This document shows, one piece after another, positions 31,653 to 42,100 of a DNA stretch of 64,000 nt. Source of the stretch: Ecytonucleospora hepatopenaei. Taxonomy: Eukaryota > Microsporidia > Enterocytozoonidae. Below the pieces are notes generated by a model that saw nothing but the letters and a program-made list of their open reading frames with translations, made no database searches and had not been told where the DNA came from. The stretch spans positions 124,001 to 188,000 of the forward strand of contig JAPMUG010000006.1 in assembly GCA_026692725.1 (NCBI GenBank). The letters are read 5' to 3'. How positions within the stretch are numbered: the stretch's first letter is position 1; the number at the start of each line of letters is the position of its first letter. The translations under genes and the position numbers were made by a program.

Positions 31653-32885
31653 ATGTCTAATAATGATAATACTACTTATACTAGAAAAAAGAAAGGTAGT
31701 GTAATAAGAAGGAAAACACTAAGAGAGGGTAATACTGAATTTACTAATGGTAATACTAATGGTAATAAATATAACACCACTAATGATTATGATAATAAAG
31801 ATAATACTACTAATGATTATGATAATAAAGTAAATGATATAAATGAGATGGATGCTAAGAAATATGATAGCAAGTCATTCAATGAGGATGAGCAGCTGGA
31901 GACGGTCCTTAACAAAGTGGAGATGGATGCATTTATGAGGAAGAGTCCAGAATACTTAAGTAAGGATGGGAATGAAAGTAGAATAAAAGAAGATGAGGAG
32001 GATAAGTTAGTTAGTGATGCAATAGAAGCAGTAAAGAATACACCTATTAAGAATGATAATATTATAAACAGTAGTAATATAAACAGTAGTAATATAAATA
32101 ATGATAATATTATAAACAATAACAATAACAATATAAACAATAATATAAACAGTAGTAACATAAACAATAACAATATAAACAACAATTATAATGATAATGT
32201 ATGTAAAACTGAAGAAGTCAGTCTTAAAGAAAAGTTAGCTATGTTTAACAAAATCAATGCTGAAGAAAAAATAAAAAGACATGAAGAAGTTCTGGCCACT
32301 CAGTTCATTGAAAAGAAGAAACTCAAACCAGTTGAAGAACAAATACTGGGAATAATGGGAGAGAAACAGGCGACCAAGGAGGAAATGAGGATGGAAGAGG
32401 CAATGTTTGCATTTGCAGACGCAGAGGAGGAAGAAGCCAAGAGGAGAGAAGAGGAGGAAAAGAGAGAGGCAGAAAGAAAGAATGAAGAGGAGTTAGTTAG
32501 GTTAGAAAAAGAGAAGGAGAAGTATGAAGAGGAGTATAGTAAATTAGAAGAGGAAAGGATAATAAACAATACATTAAACAATACTAATATATTAAATAAT
32601 ACTAATATATTAAATAATGGTAATATAGCAGATGTTGCTAAGTTTATTGAATTTAATTATCATGAGAGTGACTTTCTACTGGTAACTGACACTACTTCAT
32701 CATTGCGTGGTAAGAGACATGCCATGACTAGAAAGACAGAGCAGACAGGGAGTTTCTTCAATTGCTGCAGTGAAACAGTGCCAGATGAAAATATAAACAC
32801 AGACATTTTTGTGGTAAGGACAGAGAAGAATAGTACAGAGAGGGTAGAATTAGAGACAATGAATATAAAGGTGATAATAGAATAA
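31653..32885 (+). CDS. Coiled-coil protein, family unknown
   Basis: The 410-residue protein has a basic N-terminus (TRKKKGSVIRRKTLREGN), an Asn/Ser tandem tract (about 130-190), a strongly charged coiled coil (about 240-305: EEEEAKRREEEEKREAERKN), a second Asn tract with TNILNN repeats, and a non-repetitive C-terminus (FNYHESDFLLVTDTTSSLRG, FFNCCSETVP). No signal peptide or membrane segment is seen. The folded C-terminal part may be the functional domain. I do not recognise it. Confidence 0.65.
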   Translation: MSNNDNTTYTRKKKGSVIRRKTLREGNTEFTNGNTNGNKYNTTNDYDNKDNTTNDYDNKVNDINEMDAKKYDSKSFNEDEQLETVLNKVEMDAFMRKSPEYLSKDGNESRIKEDEEDKLVSDAIEAVKNTPIKNDNIINSSNINSSNINNDNIINNNNNNINNNINSSNINNNNINNNYNDNVCKTEEVSLKEKLAMFNKINAEEKIKRHEEVLATQFIEKKKLKPVEEQILGIMGEKQATKEEMRMEEAMFAFADAEEEEAKRREEEEKREAERKNEEELVRLEKEKEKYEEEYSKLEEERIINNTLNNTNILNNTNILNNGNIADVAKFIEFNYHESDFLLVTDTTSSLRGKRHAMTRKTEQTGSFFNCCSETVPDENINTDIFVVRTEKNSTERVELETMNIKVIIE

Positions 32886-33095
32886 ATAAATATTATTATA
32901 TAAATAAATATTATTATATAAATATTTAATATAAATTTACAATATTTTTATACCCTTATAAAATAATATAAATATATAATAAGTTATTATAAAATATAAT
33001 ATAAATATATAATAAGTTATTATAAATTTATAAATTAAATAAGTTATTATAAATATAATATAAATATATAATAAACATTATAAAACACTTTTATT

Positions 33096-33272
33096 ATGAC
33101 TAAAATAACTAAAATTAAAATAAGAAGTAAAAATGACTCATCTGTCAATAAGAACGTACAGATTAAGACTGTCTTTATTAATGTTGATCCTGCTATAAAG
33201 GATGAAGAAAATAGGAGAGTAAGCTTAAATATGGAAGGGTGTAAGATAAACATATTAAAGAAAGAAATATAA
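33096..33272 (+). CDS. 58-residue protein, possibly real, unknown
   Basis: The small frame reads basic residues at the N-terminus (MTKITKIKIRSKND) followed by an alternating strand-like stretch (VQIKTVFINVDPAIKDEENR, VSLNMEGCKINIL). It is less AT-rich than the flanks and uses varied codons, which suggests coding. A faint resemblance to the PCC1 subunit of KEOPS (L-VDP ... R-V-MEG) is noted only as a possibility. Confidence 0.35.
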   Translation: MTKITKIKIRSKNDSSVNKNVQIKTVFINVDPAIKDEENRRVSLNMEGCKINILKKEI

Positions 33273-33539
33273 ATAAATATATAAGACAATATAAGATAAT
33301 AAAATATAATAGTAAAATATAATAATTAAATATAATAATTAAATATATTTCAATTCTTTTTAATTCTTTTTAATTCTTTTTAATATCAAGGAGTATAAAT
33401 TTATTTATGATATTCTCCTTATTATATTTTATATTTTAAATTATAAACATATTTTAAATTATAAACATATTTTATATTATAAACATAAATACAATATATT
33501 ATTATATTATTATATAGTTATATTTATAAAAGTATAAGA

Positions 33540-33839
33540 ATGTTCACTAGCAGTAAAAACAATAAAAACAATAAAAATACCACTGATATTTTTAGTAAAA
33601 ATATGACCAGCACTGAAAGCTATAAACACGTGTGGAAAAAAATAGACATGGAAATAGAACAGCAGTACATTGACTCACACAAGCCACTTGTATACAAGTC
33701 AAAGATAAGCAAAGAGAGTGCCAAGGCCCTGCATTCAAAAGTACAGGATGTAGTGGAACACGCCATGAAATACATAAACAGCATAAATAGTAAAGCAAAA
33801 AGAAGGTATAAAATTAGACAGGTAGATGAGAGAATATAA
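33540..33839 (+). CDS. Small basic helical protein, unknown
   Basis: The 99-residue product has an Asn/Lys-rich start and then a helical, charged body (YKHVWKKIDMEIEQQYIDSH, ESAKALHSKVQDVVEHAM, KAKRRYKIRQVDERI). Codon use in the body is less AT-biased than in the surroundings, supporting a real gene. No family is recognised. It lies between the unknown 58-residue frame and the kinesin gene (convergent with the latter). Confidence 0.55.
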   Translation: MFTSSKNNKNNKNTTDIFSKNMTSTESYKHVWKKIDMEIEQQYIDSHKPLVYKSKISKESAKALHSKVQDVVEHAMKYINSINSKAKRRYKIRQVDERI

Positions 33840-33934
33840 ATAAAATAGTATATTATATAATATGTTTATTTATTGGTAATATTATATTTTAATTTAATAT
33901 AAATAGTATATTTTAATTTATTAATATTATATAT

Positions 33935-35779
33935 TTATTTATATTTCTCTATTTTTATTTCCATTATGTTTTTTACTGTTATTTTGTATATTATTTCATA
34001 TATATCCATAACATATAATGTATATGGTGTATTAATATATTTATATGCATGTATATTATATATATGATATCTAATATATATTTTATATACACAAATATCA
34101 AAAGATATAATATTATTGTGTATTAAAATATTATAAAACATATTATTATCATTACATAATATATTGTTATTAGTATTATTACATAATATATTGTTATTAG
34201 TATTATTAGTATCATTATATAATTCATTTCTATATTCTACCATCATACTTGTCTTACTTAATATATTTGTACATTTATCATTTATTATAAATTTTATGTT
34301 TTTTCTATTTTTTATTATTTTACTATTATCATTTAATATATTGTTATTATTTAATACATTATTGTTTAATATATTGTTATTATTTAATACATTATTGTTT
34401 AATATATTGTTTTTATTTAATACATTATTGTTATTATCTAATGATACTCTTCTAAATTTATTAGATATGTCTTTTTCTTTATTTTTAGTATGTTCTAATA
34501 ATTTATTAGTTAAATTATTTATTTCTTGTTTAAGGTTAATAATTTCATTTTTAAGCTTAAATATTATTTGATTATTATTATTAGATTTATTATTTGTATT
34601 GTTTGTATTGTTTATATTGTTTATATTATTAGTGTTACTGTTATATAAATTACTATTATTTATGTATATTCTTTTAACCTTAAATAACCTTTCTGTATAT
34701 GAAAGTGTATTTATTGCTTCTTTTCTATCTTCTATATTATTTATCTTAATACACCCTATGAATATTAAATTATTTATTAATACATGTTTAAGAATACGTG
34801 TTAATTTACTACCTCTCCATGGAATATATTTAACAGTATTATGTATATTGTTTGTATTGTTTATATTGTTTATATTACTGTTTACTGAATATAATGCATT
34901 TATTACACTCCCTATACTCAATAACCCTTTGTTTATTGAAATGCTTTCTTTTATATTTTCTCTATTGTTTCTTTTTAGTCTTTCACTTCCTGCCAAATCT
35001 ACAAATGTATATGTGTTTATATCAGTATTATCAGTATTAAAATTGTTATCTGCATTTCTGTTTACATTATATTTTACTTCTATTTGTATTATAAGGTGAC
35101 TTCTGCTGGATTTTTTATTACAGCTGGTTTCTCTTGTTTTTCTGCTTAACAAACTATTTTTTATTTTTTCCACTATATCTGATACCTTATAAAATGTTCT
35201 TTTACTTAAATTTTGTATTATTAATTCATCATTACATGAATATAAATTACATTTACATCTTTCATTTAATAAATCATATATATCATCTAAATAGATTTCA
35301 TACATAGAGAGTGATAAATATTTAATATCAGTAAAATAATGTGATAAATTATATAAAAAAATAAAAAGTATACCATCATTACATTCTGTAAAAATATTTT
35401 CTGTAAAATCATTTATAGTATTGGTATTATTATCAATTATATTATTATTATTAGTATTGTTATCAATTATATTATTATTATTAGTATTATTATCATTTAA
35501 TAATGTATATGTTTTACCACTTCCTGTTTGTCCATATACTAATATTGTAAAAGAATTTATGTTGTTTTTTTGGTTTATGCTTAAATCATGCATAATCCTA
35601 TTGTATGTTTCTAAATTGCTATGGTTACTAAAAATTCTTTTAAATGTATATGTTTTATTGTTGATAGATAGTGTATCATTATTATAAATTATATTATTAG
35701 TATCATTTGTATTATTAGTATCATTAAAATCATTTGTGTTATTAGAATTGTTAATTCTAGTATATACATTTATATTCAT
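33935..35779 (-). CDS. Kinesin motor protein
   Basis: The 614-residue protein has an N-terminal motor. The P-loop GQTGSGKT is at residues 83-90, switch I is SSRSHLIIQIEV, switch II is FVDLAGSERLKRN, and NKGLLSIGSVINALYS and KYIPWRGSKLTRIL follow. After a short neck there is a coiled coil (about 410-440, KLKNEIINLKQEINNLTNKL) and an Asn-rich tail with NNVLNNNNIL repeats. Asn/Thr tracts also interrupt the motor near residues 12-30 and 97-120. The subfamily is not clear. It would move on spindle or cytoplasmic microtubules. Confidence 0.93.
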   Translation of the reverse strand: MNINVYTRINNSNNTNDFNDTNNTNDTNNIIYNNDTLSINNKTYTFKRIFSNHSNLETYNRIMHDLSINQKNNINSFTILVYGQTGSGKTYTLLNDNNTNNNNIIDNNTNNNNIIDNNTNTINDFTENIFTECNDGILFIFLYNLSHYFTDIKYLSLSMYEIYLDDIYDLLNERCKCNLYSCNDELIIQNLSKRTFYKVSDIVEKIKNSLLSRKTRETSCNKKSSRSHLIIQIEVKYNVNRNADNNFNTDNTDINTYTFVDLAGSERLKRNNRENIKESISINKGLLSIGSVINALYSVNSNINNINNTNNIHNTVKYIPWRGSKLTRILKHVLINNLIFIGCIKINNIEDRKEAINTLSYTERLFKVKRIYINNSNLYNSNTNNINNINNTNNTNNKSNNNNQIIFKLKNEIINLKQEINNLTNKLLEHTKNKEKDISNKFRRVSLDNNNNVLNKNNILNNNVLNNNNILNNNVLNNNNILNDNSKIIKNRKNIKFIINDKCTNILSKTSMMVEYRNELYNDTNNTNNNILCNNTNNNILCNDNNMFYNILIHNNIISFDICVYKIYIRYHIYNIHAYKYINTPYTLYVMDIYEIIYKITVKNIMEIKIEKYK

Positions 35780-36073
35780 TTAACTATAAAATATATTTTA
35801 TAATATATATTTTAATGTATGTTATAATGTATTTGATAATTATATATTATACTTAATGTATAAAATAAAATAGTATACTAATAAATGTTTAAGATTAAAA
35901 ATTAAAATATTTAAAAAAATATAAACCTTAAAAATTAGGTTAAAAATATTTAGTATAATTTTAAAATATCAATATAACATTATAATATAATATTTATATA
36001 GTTTAGATGTAATATTTAAATAATGTAATAAAAACATATCATTATGATATAATATTTATATAGGTTAAATCAT

Positions 36074-36664
36074 TTAATTTACTCTTTCATTTCTATTCTC
36101 ACTATAAAACTTCTTTATTATTTCTACTGTCCTATAATCATTTATATCCTTAAATGTTATCTTGTCATTAGTATTGGATATTATATCTTTTAATACGGTT
36201 GTTGCTCCAAATATCTCATTTTTTACTCCATAATATACATAAATATGCTTTACATATTTTGATAGTCTTTCAATAATTCCATAACACATTACACACGGTT
36301 CTAGTGTTATGTATATTTCTAAAATATCGTTCTTTAAATTATTTTCAGTATTAGTTAAATTATTATCACCATTATTTATTAATTTTTCATATTCTTTACC
36401 TGTATCCATATCAACAATTATATTGCTTTTGTTAATATATTCTTCTCTACTTTCTATGTATTTTTCTATGCATATTTTTTCACAGTGTGATAATGGATCT
36501 TTATTTTTATTTGTTTGATTATGTGCACAATATTCAAAAATTAATTTGTTGTTGTTAGATGAATGTTCAAACACCTTCAAAATAGCTCCTACGGGTAGCT
36601 CATCATTATCATATGCCTTTTGAGCTAATTCCAGTGTTTTTTCAAATGTTTCTTGTTCATACAT
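36074..36664 (-). CDS. TAD2: tRNA-specific adenosine deaminase catalytic subunit (TAD2 type)
   Basis: The 196-residue cytidine-deaminase-fold enzyme converts A34 to inosine in tRNA anticodons, normally as a TAD2-TAD3 heterodimer. LAQKAYDNDELPVGAIL is the family N-terminus. The zinc site is SHCEKICIEKY (the usual HAE has Ala replaced by Cys, with catalytic Glu kept) plus LEPCVMCYGII (PCxxC). YYGVKNEIFGATT matches the substrate-side loop. An insert of about 45 residues lies between HCE and PCxxC. The retained Glu favours TAD2 over TAD3. Confidence 0.85.
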   Translation of the reverse strand: MYEQETFEKTLELAQKAYDNDELPVGAILKVFEHSSNNNKLIFEYCAHNQTNKNKDPLSHCEKICIEKYIESREEYINKSNIIVDMDTGKEYEKLINNGDNNLTNTENNLKNDILEIYITLEPCVMCYGIIERLSKYVKHIYVYYGVKNEIFGATTVLKDIISNTNDKITFKDINDYRTVEIIKKFYSENRNERVN

Positions 36665-36825
36665 CTATGAGGTGTAAAAATATAACATTTTTAAATTTAT
36701 AAAAACTATATTTTTATTGTTATATAAATGATTTAAGATTTCTTTTTATTAAATAACTATAAAAATACACTTATAACATATATTTTTTGTAAAATATACA
36801 AGTATCTATTTGTAAATAGAAAATT

Positions 36826-37950
36826 TCACTTAATATAAATATTACCATATGGTTCATTTTGTATCACAGTAATTTTCCCTTGATTTGCTTTTAATAAAAT
36901 ACCATAAAACCATTGCGCATTTATTAATCTGTGTTCTTTTTCTTTTTCAAAAGTTTCATTAGCATCGAAACTTATTGACATTGCTTCTTCTTTTTTTGTA
37001 ATGTTTTTATTAAAAGCTTTTTTAGTTGATATTATTTGATCAGAATTGGTTGAATCTCTTAAAACTGATACTTCACTTAATTTTTTATTTTCTTTAACAA
37101 ACTCTTTATTTATTACATTAATAACCAATCCTATTAAATAATTTGAATTTATAAAGCTATTTAATTTAATATTTTTGCTGTTTTTATAAGTATATTTTAT
37201 TTTATTACTTAACAAATCATCACTCTTTTTATGATTTTTGTATTTATTATGAGTTTTATACCCATTAAGATAATCACATTCAATTAATGTGGTTTTATCA
37301 AATTTATTTTTTGTATTTAAAATATTATTATAGTTTAAATTATTATTAACCTCATTATCATTTGTATTTCCTATAAAAACATCTTCTAAATATTCCACCG
37401 TATTGATAAGCTCTTTTTTTGCATTATTTCTTAGTTTTTCAATTTCTAAAAATGTGTTTTTAATGGTGCTATTTTCTAAGCTACAATCCTTATCAAAAAA
37501 ATCATTGAAATCCTTATCGTTTTGATCGCCACTAAAATCCTTAATAAAATTATTAACAGTTGTATTTATCGATCTTTTACGCTTTTTCTCCGCTTTTATT
37601 AAGTTCTTAGCAAAAATTCGTTTTTCAATAAATAAAAACTTCTTTTTATACATTTCAACCTTATAAGAATAAACATATGAAATAAAATTGCAAAATAAAG
37701 CATTAACAATCAAAAAATCATTATTATACGTGAAAGATAAACCATTACCTTTTATACATTTTTCATTAAAATATTCTACAACTTGAATAAGTTCATTAAT
37801 ATGTATGGTAGACAATTTTTCATTTTTACATTTCCCTTCAAAAAAATCTTTCAATTTGACAGAAATATTATTTTGTGTATCAATGTTTTTTAATTTGTAG
37901 TATACATCTGTTATAGACTTTCTAATTATTTGTAAACTATGCCTTTTCAT
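36826..37950 (-). CDS. Lys/Asn-rich protein, family unknown
   Basis: The 374-residue, highly charged protein has helical segments throughout (FLFIEKRIFAKNLIKAEKKR, IEKLRNNAKKELINTVEYLE) and a compact C-terminal segment (LINAQWFYGILLKANQGKIT). There are no membrane segments, signal peptide or long homopolymeric tracts. It may be a nuclear or cytoskeletal protein; no function is assigned. Confidence 0.7.
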   Translation of the reverse strand: MKRHSLQIIRKSITDVYYKLKNIDTQNNISVKLKDFFEGKCKNEKLSTIHINELIQVVEYFNEKCIKGNGLSFTYNNDFLIVNALFCNFISYVYSYKVEMYKKKFLFIEKRIFAKNLIKAEKKRKRSINTTVNNFIKDFSGDQNDKDFNDFFDKDCSLENSTIKNTFLEIEKLRNNAKKELINTVEYLEDVFIGNTNDNEVNNNLNYNNILNTKNKFDKTTLIECDYLNGYKTHNKYKNHKKSDDLLSNKIKYTYKNSKNIKLNSFINSNYLIGLVINVINKEFVKENKKLSEVSVLRDSTNSDQIISTKKAFNKNITKKEEAMSISFDANETFEKEKEHRLINAQWFYGILLKANQGKITVIQNEPYGNIYIK

Positions 37951-38471
37951 GTAAATATTGGCAATATACTAATTTTAACTAATTAAAAAATTTTTATAAT
38001 AATATTTTTATAATGTATTGATAATATTTTATAATAATATTTTTACAATGTATTGATAATGTTTTATATTCTTTTACACTGTATTGATGATGTTTTATAT
38101 GTGGGTTATTTGTTTGTTTGCTTTTATGCCTAATTTTATGCTTAAATAAATTTTATCATTTTTAAAAATGATTGACATTGACACCTGATAGTTGATAGTT
38201 GATAGTTGAAAAAGTCATCCTCATATTCAGTAAAATCTATATAAAATTATAAATAGTAAATAATCAATTGATATTTACATAATACTTATATATTTATCAT
38301 ATAAAAATATTGTTTTATAATTAATAATCTATACTTAATTTATAAACGATATTATTTAATAATCTATAAACAATCATTAATTTTATATATTCGATTTATA
38401 ATATTTAGTAATTAATTTTATATAATCAATTTATAATATTTAGTAATTAATAATTATAATTTATAAATCCA
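37951..38471. other. AT-rich divergent spacer
   Basis: This gap separates two divergent genes of unknown function. TTTTATAATAATATTTTTA and GTATTGATAATGTTTTATA units repeat imperfectly at 37990-38095. GATAGTTGATAGTTGATAG is repeated at 38188-38208. A TTATAATATTTAGTAATTAA unit is repeated at 38395-38455. No RNA gene is recognised. Confidence 0.5.
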
Positions 38472-39065
38472 ATGGAATTTCAACAAAATAAAAAAATTGA
38501 AGTTACATCTTCTAATGTTTTTGAATGCCTAAATAAAATGTTAGATGATGATTTAAAGCCATATGAAATATTTGATAAAAAAAGTTACATTAGAATGAAC
38601 ATGATATACGCATTTCCATATGCATTGATTGAGCTAAGAAAAGTGTTAAAGAAGCACAGCCTATGCAACATGAAATTTACACCTAAAGCACTGGTATTTA
38701 CATTTAACAGTGGCAAATCCATTCCTAACAAACTAAACAGTGACAGTGATAATGATAATTCTACCAGTGATACGTACAGTATAAATCTAGAAGGAACCAT
38801 TAACATAACGCTTAACAATAAAAGCAGCAAGATATTTGCAATTGACATTGACTTTGTACAGCCAAAAACAACAACACTAAAAATGGCAAACCAAATACAA
38901 CGGATTGAACTATTTATGATGAAATCAGATGTTTTCTTCTTTATGATTTATGAATTTGATTTTGATGAGGAAGTTTTATCACATCCTTTACATGAGTCAT
39001 TAGATCTTCTAACACTTGAATTTAGAAGGAGAAAAAGAACAACTTTATTAAAAGAAGATAATTAA
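38472..39065 (+). CDS. Conserved-looking soluble protein, family unknown
   Basis: The 197-residue product has mixed alpha/beta character. It opens with a helix (VFECLNKMLDDDLKPYE), then YAFPYALIELRKVLKKH, and a beta-rich middle (INLEGTINITLN, IFAIDIDFVQP). It finishes with a basic tail (LEFRRRKRTTLL). Codon use is balanced and there are no Asn tracts, suggesting a constrained gene. It is convergent with SMC5, with a gap of about 50 bases. Confidence 0.65.
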   Translation: MEFQQNKKIEVTSSNVFECLNKMLDDDLKPYEIFDKKSYIRMNMIYAFPYALIELRKVLKKHSLCNMKFTPKALVFTFNSGKSIPNKLNSDSDNDNSTSDTYSINLEGTINITLNNKSSKIFAIDIDFVQPKTTTLKMANQIQRIELFMMKSDVFFFMIYEFDFDEEVLSHPLHESLDLLTLEFRRRKRTTLLKEDN

Positions 39066-39116
39066 TTAATAATATAATAAATAAACACTATATATTAAAA
39101 AATATTAATTGATATT

Positions 39117-42100
39117 TCATATTGTATATAAAATATGTGCCTTTGTATTTTCTGGATATTCAAATACATCAAGTAACTTTGGTGTTATAATAAAAAACTG
39201 TCCGTTCATTTTGTTCAGTAACTTAAACACCTTTTCCTCGTTTTCTTTATCCATTCCTTGATTTATTTCATCCACCAGTCTAAATGAACTGTTTTCATCT
39301 TGTAGAGCCAAAATAAATAAAATTATAGATATGGACATTTCACCACCTGAACACAATTCTTTTTTTAAACGCTGCATTTCCTTCCCTTTAAACTTCACAT
39401 AAAGATACAGAGAAAATTGCATATCTTCCTCGTTTTTGCTTGTATTCTCATCATTTATAGCATTGACCTTGTTTTCTTCGTTTTTGTTTGTTTCATTACG
39501 CTTTGAATCTTTTTCAAATAAATGGACCTCTCCTGAAAAACCACATGCACTTAGAAGTGTATTAAACTTTTCATTTATATTTTGTAAATTTATTTGTATG
39601 CTGCGTTCTATTGAATTTTTTATGCTATGTATATTTTTTGTAATTTTATTGTATTCTTCCTTTAGTTTTTGCTTTTCTGCATTGGTTCCTTTATACCTGT
39701 TTTCAGCATCTATTAGCTGAGACTTTGCTTTTTCATTTATGTTGGGGAGAATTTGTTGAATTTTTGTATCTAAAAGATTTATTTGAACAGCTATGTCATA
39801 TGGTGAATCATACTTGCAATTTTCAACTTCTTTTTTCCAATTAAAAGTTTGACCCTGGGAAGTTGAAACTTCTTCCTTGCATATATTTACAGAAATATTG
39901 TTCTTGCTTGTTTCTTCAATAATTTGTTGGGAAGTTTTTGCTGTGTGATTTCCTGTAAGTGTTGCTCTCTTTCTGTTTCTTCTAACCTGTTCATCATATG
40001 CGTGTTCTATTTGCTTCATCTTGTTTTCATGCATTTTTGATTTTTCCCTCCAAACATTAAGCTTATTTGTTGATTCTTTTAAAAATTCTTTTTTACGAAT
40101 TTGGTCTGACTCACTTTGTTGTAATTTACGTTGTACATTTATCAATTCATTTTCTACACTGTTTATTCTTTCATAATTTAGGGTATGGAGTTTAATATCA
40201 TTTAAAGTTGCAACTTCTGCTAACAGCATTTGTTCATATTTTGGCAAAAGAGCATAATCAATTTCCAAAAGTTGACGCTGTTTTGAATTTGTGTAAAAAT
40301 CACCAAGAAACCTCTGCAAATTATAAAACATCATTTTAATATCAGACACTTTTGATTTGTCCTTTTCAAATTCTTTTTCTTTTTCCGCTTTTTCAACCAT
40401 TGCTTTTTTCATGTCCAAATTGACTTTTTCCCTCAATTCTTTTAATATTTTAAGCTTTTTTAATTTTCCTTCTAGATTTTTACTTAAGTTTGAATTTCTG
40501 TCAGAAAAAATGTTTTGTGAAATTAACCTGTCTATTTTTATTATTTTGTCAGAATTGTATTTATTTCCTTTACTTTCAACAATATACTTGTTTATAATCA
40601 TTTTCTTAACAAAACTATATTTGCTAAAAACATAATTTTCATCTAAATTTGTATTTCTAACCACTGGAATTTTGTTAAAATTATAAAATAAATTTAAGAA
40701 AGTTTTATAAACTTCATCGACATAAATTAAATCACTTGCTGCTCTAATATCTTGTTGTTTTTCAATATATTGCGTAGAGTCTTTTCTACAAATATTTCCC
40801 TCGGCATCTAAAAAATCTAAAACTATAAAATTTACGGCCAGCTTTTTCTGATCTTTTAAAAGAGTCGTAAGTTTAAACATGTCTTCTGATGATTTAACTA
40901 AAAAGCTACTTAAAGACTGAAAACTCAATAAAGCCTCAATTTCTGAATTATATCCTTCCTCTATTTCAATGTTCAAAAAAAGTGGTTCGTAATAGAGAGA
41001 CTTATACATAGGATTTTCTTTTAATAACATCAAAGCCTTATAAGTGTCATAGTGAAATTTCTTAAGTAATTCAAAACGCCTGCCTTTACGATCATTTAGT
41101 TCCATCCTAAAACGCTCTATATTTTCAATATCCATTTGTAATTTGTGCGCCTTTGTTTTTAACCTTTCAATTTCCTCACCGTTGAAATTTTGAGTTTCAA
41201 ATTTTGTTAAACTCAAATTCCTTAATCTTTTGAAATCACTTATATTTTCTGTATAATCTTTTTCATCTAAATTTTTGTCCAAATTTGATTTAATTTCACA
41301 AAACAAATTGCTTGTTTTAACACCTGAAAATTCAGCAAATTTTTCCAAGTAAGAATAAACTTTTTCTTTCAAGATTTGTTTGTTTTTTAATGCTTTTTTA
41401 TTTTCTTCTTTAATTTTTATGTTTTCTTTTTCCTTAATAGAAATTTCTTCCTTTTTATTTTTTATATCATTTATAAGCATACAAACCTTATTTTTAATTT
41501 GCTTTATTTTTAGATTTTCTTCAATAATTTTATCACAAACAGTCTTTGAATTTTTATATTCTGTGTCTTCTTCTAGTTCTTTTTTTAAATCATTGCAATC
41601 ATTTATGTCTTTAAGTAACTTTTTAAATTCTAATTCATACGATTTAATGTATTTTTCCTCCATTAAAATATGATTATCCACTTCTTTTTTATCCAAAAGT
41701 TCTTTTTTGTACGTCAAAACCATTTTTTGTTTTTCAAAATCCTCCATTTTATTTATTTTTTCAATTTCTTTGTAAAGTTTTGATTTTTTATTATATAAGT
41801 TATTTTCCATTTGGCTTTTCTCATTTAATTCCAAAACAATTGCTTCTTTTTTGCATATATTTGTTTTATACCTATTTATACATTCATCCATTTGAAGTTT
41901 TTTACCACCATGAGAAATCAGATGTCCCTTGAAAACATGTTCAAACAGTTCTTCTGGTTTTAGCCTTGCAAATTCACTAACTTTTTCCTGTCCCAAAAAA
42001 TTTGTCAATTTATTTACATCGATGCATAAATGGTTTAAAACAAAATTTTTGTAATTTTTAAGACCGTCAAACTTTTCGTTGTTTTTGTAATACTCTTCCT

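Noticed and set aside
33047..33289. Minus-strand 80-residue hydrophobic frame
   Set aside because: It is the shadow of the more coding-like plus-strand frame 33096-33272.
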